A DNA stretch of 6,169 nucleotides from Candidatus Desantisbacteria bacterium CG1_02_38_46 (lineage in GTDB: Bacteria > Desantisbacteria > UBA1551 > UBA1559): the NCBI GenBank assembly GCA_001871015.1, contig MNUO01000022.1, positions 1-6,169 of the forward strand. Direction: 5' to 3'. The notes under the pieces are model-generated. The model saw nothing but the letters and a program-made list of their open reading frames with translations. It had not been told where the DNA came from and made no database searches. Positions 4,200 to 6,169 of the stretch are shown here, piece after piece (position 1 is the stretch's first letter; each line of letters opens with the position of its first letter). A program made the translations under genes and the position numbers.

Positions 4200-6169
4200 A
4201 TGAAAATTAGAAATTTCTTTATTTTTTGCTTTGTATGCTTTATAGTGATTTTTACCTTTTTACTTTCATCTTACACCTCTTTTGCCCAGGAGACAACCAC
4301 GCAAACGCCGGGCCTTCCCCAGAAAGTTTATGAGGCGATTCGTTCCAAAATTGAAGCATCTGGCAGGAAAATGGCTGAGGTTAAATACTCCCAGTCCTGG
4401 TACCTGAACGCTCCTGAGGGAATAACTTATACTCCTGAACCCATCGGTTTCAGCATGGCACAGGAATTACAATTTCGTTTGAGTGGCAGGGTTGGAGAAA
4501 AAGTAACCGTGAATATAGATTATGATGATACCCAGAAAAAGAAGCAAAAAATTTCTGTAGTTTATTCAGGGGAATCCAGAGATGTAATACAAGATGTGAA
4601 TTTTGGGGATATAACTCTTTCCCTGCCTGGAACTGAGTTTGTTGCCTACAATAAACAACTTTTCGGGTTGAGCATAAAAGGACAATATGAGAAATTAAAA
4701 TTCAATTTTATTGGAAGTCAGAGTAAAGGATACTCAGAAACAAAGGAGTTCAAAGGAAGAAGTACACAGCAGGTAAAAGATATACTGGATACCAATTATT
4801 CTAAAATGAGGTATTATACACTTGGTCGTCACATTAGTTCTGGAAAGGAAAAGATTTATATTGATGACAAAAACTATAACAATAATACTAATAATACCAT
4901 TAACCGTTCCTTTACAGATTCAGGCGATTCAATAACCGGAGATTTTGACCCTCAATATACCGGGATTGATTACAATATAAATTATGGGTCAACTTCAAAT
5001 GACAGCACAGTTATTTCATTTATTCGCAGCATAGAAACTAATTATGTAATTATAGTTTATGATATGGACAGCAATGATACTTTCGCCATAAAAGATGAAT
5101 TAAATAGTGAAACACGAACAAATAGATATGAACTAAAGAATTATTATTACCTCGGAAACAGGGGTATTATTCCTAAGGAACAGGATATCAACTTTGTGTT
5201 AGAAGTTCGTAATCTCGATAATACAGTGGATAGCATAATTGCAATTGCTCCCACTTCACAAATTTCAGGTGTTAAATATTATGGAATCATTGATTATGAT
5301 TTTGGAACCCTGAGATTAACTGACCCAACCGGAAAGCAGGACGTGAAACCATTTAGTCCAGATGCATACCTTCTTACTAACCCGGTGCATAATTACACTA
5401 TTCATACGGAATATAAAAGCCGGATAAAAATTTTCTTATTGCGTCCCAATATCGTTGAAGAAAGTGAAAAAGTTTATCTTGATGGAAGACTTCTGACCAG
5501 GGATGTGGATTATACAATTGACTATGAATCAGGATGGTTTTCTTTTATTCGCGAAGATGATATCAAAGAAGAAAGTTATATAAAAATTGACTATGAATAT
5601 GCACCTTTTGGAGGGCAGTATGTAGAAACTGTTGTGGGCATGAGGGCAGAATTACCTCTATCTAGTGATTTTTCAATTGGTTCCACTTATCTTTTCAGTG
5701 GAACACCTTCGCCAGATGAAATTCCAGGAATTCGTTCAACTCCGCAGAGCCATCAGATTATAGATGTGGATTCTCAGATAAGACCATTGTCCTTAATTTC
5801 AAAGTTATTTCCTGGTATAGCACGTATTCCTGTTACGATGAGTCTTGCAGGAGAAGCTGCGTATAGCTGGAAGAATCCAAACACTTTTGGCAAGGCAATG
5901 GTTGAGGATATGGAGGGAATTAGATTATCTGTTGATATGCCAGTTGATATGTATTCCTGGAGAATTTCAAGTGCTCCCAAGATTCCAGACGCCTCCGATG
6001 AAGAAACTCAGTCTGCAAGGGGAAATTACACTTTAGAAAATAAAGATGAGGGACATGACCCAAGTTCTACAAGTGCCCGTTCCCTTTTAATTAATTACAC
6101 AATTTCTGATAGCGGTTGGATTTCAATCTGCTACCCAATTTCCAGGTATGCACAGGACTATTCCCAGTA
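4200..6169 (+). CDS. sprA: SprA-like T9SS outer-membrane translocon protein, N-terminal part (runs off window)
   Basis: SprA (Sov) is the very large outer-membrane beta-barrel that forms the type IX secretion channel; in Bacteroidota it has about 2,400 residues. Here 656 codons are open from ATG 4200 to the window end with no stop. A signal peptide covers 1-29 (h-region FFIFCFVCFIVIFTFLLSS, likely cut after SFA, before QE). SprA N-terminal features follow in order: YLNAPEG (68-74), VGEKVTVNIDYD (98-109), a segment about VIQDVNFGDITLSLPG, and QLFGLSIKG (153-161). Later come YLDGRLLTRDVDYTIDY (426-442), GTPSPDEIPGIRSTPQ (501-516), a hydrophobic-basic stretch with IPVTMSLAGEAAY, and EDMEG (569-573), equivalent to the conserved D-D-F-E-G of SprA, followed by W-R-I-S-S-A-P. 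An Asn-rich stretch (about 225-236) looks like an insert. The start has a full signal peptide but only weak GAG as ribosome-binding site. Spacing between motifs seems shorter than in Bacteroidota SprA. It is divergent from lptF. Confidence 0.88.
   Translation, partial: MKIRNFFIFCFVCFIVIFTFLLSSYTSFAQETTTQTPGLPQKVYEAIRSKIEASGRKMAEVKYSQSWYLNAPEGITYTPEPIGFSMAQELQFRLSGRVGEKVTVNIDYDDTQKKKQKISVVYSGESRDVIQDVNFGDITLSLPGTEFVAYNKQLFGLSIKGQYEKLKFNFIGSQSKGYSETKEFKGRSTQQVKDILDTNYSKMRYYTLGRHISSGKEKIYIDDKNYNNNTNNTINRSFTDSGDSITGDFDPQYTGIDYNINYGSTSNDSTVISFIRSIETNYVIIVYDMDSNDTFAIKDELNSETRTNRYELKNYYYLGNRGIIPKEQDINFVLEVRNLDNTVDSIIAIAPTSQISGVKYYGIIDYDFGTLRLTDPTGKQDVKPFSPDAYLLTNPVHNYTIHTEYKSRIKIFLLRPNIVEESEKVYLDGRLLTRDVDYTIDYESGWFSFIREDDIKEESYIKIDYEYAPFGGQYVETVVGMRAELPLSSDFSIGSTYLFSGTPSPDEIPGIRSTPQSHQIIDVDSQIRPLSLISKLFPGIARIPVTMSLAGEAAYSWKNPNTFGKAMVEDMEGIRLSVDMPVDMYSWRISSAPKIPDASDEETQSARGNYTLENKDEGHDPSSTSARSLLINYTISDSGWISICYPISRYAQDYSQ

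Noticed and set aside
5774-6036. Short ORFs on both strands inside the SprA-like gene
   Set aside because: They overlap the EDMEG-containing SprA frame, which is open throughout, and have no features of their own.

Overview
The window looks like part of a chromosome from a Gram-negative, AT-rich bacterium of the FCB (Bacteroidota/Chlorobi/Fibrobacterota) type, probably an uncultured candidate phylum. The evidence is an LptF/LptG lipopolysaccharide-export permease pair, a secreted subtilisin with a type IX secretion (T9SS)-like C-terminal sorting domain, the start of a SprA-like outer-membrane translocon protein, and what looks like the tail of a PorV-like outer-membrane protein. Shine-Dalgarno sequences are weak or absent at every start. 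The lineage is not fixed by the sequence.

Layout: (1) 1-81, + strand, the last 26 codons of an upstream gene, PorV/PorQ-like, ending in an ATGA overlap with the next ORF. (2) 78-1688, + strand, an S8 subtilisin-like protease with a signal peptide, a prodomain, a complete catalytic domain and a FlgD-like/T9SS type A C-terminal domain. A 17-bp inverted repeat (81-172) lies inside its first 32 codons and encodes part of the signal peptide. (3) 1690-1775, a mosaic palindrome between two converging genes. (4) 1761-2840, - strand, lptG, whose last four codons and stop lie in that palindrome. (5) 2857-3024, six tandem 28-bp hairpin units alternating between two compensated sequence types. (6) 3028-4116, - strand, lptF. 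(7) 4117-4199, a short divergent intergenic region with a good promoter for lptF. (8) 4200 to the end, + strand, the N-terminal 656 residues of a SprA-like protein, running off the window.

How the genes fit together: everything points to the outer envelope. LptF and LptG form the inner-membrane part of the LptB2FG ABC exporter that extracts LPS for transport to the outer membrane. SprA is the large outer-membrane channel of T9SS and PorV is the shuttle protein that binds cargo C-terminal domains. The protease carries just such a domain and is a plausible substrate. The window therefore combines a candidate T9SS channel, shuttle and substrate with the LPS export permeases.

The most unusual content is non-coding. 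Three small palindromic repeat families sit at gene borders, and two of them supply coding sequence: a signal peptide start in the protease, and the stop codon in lptG. They resemble REP/MITE-like elements mobilised by IS200-type (Y1/RAYT) transposases, but no transposase is in the window, so that origin is an inference.
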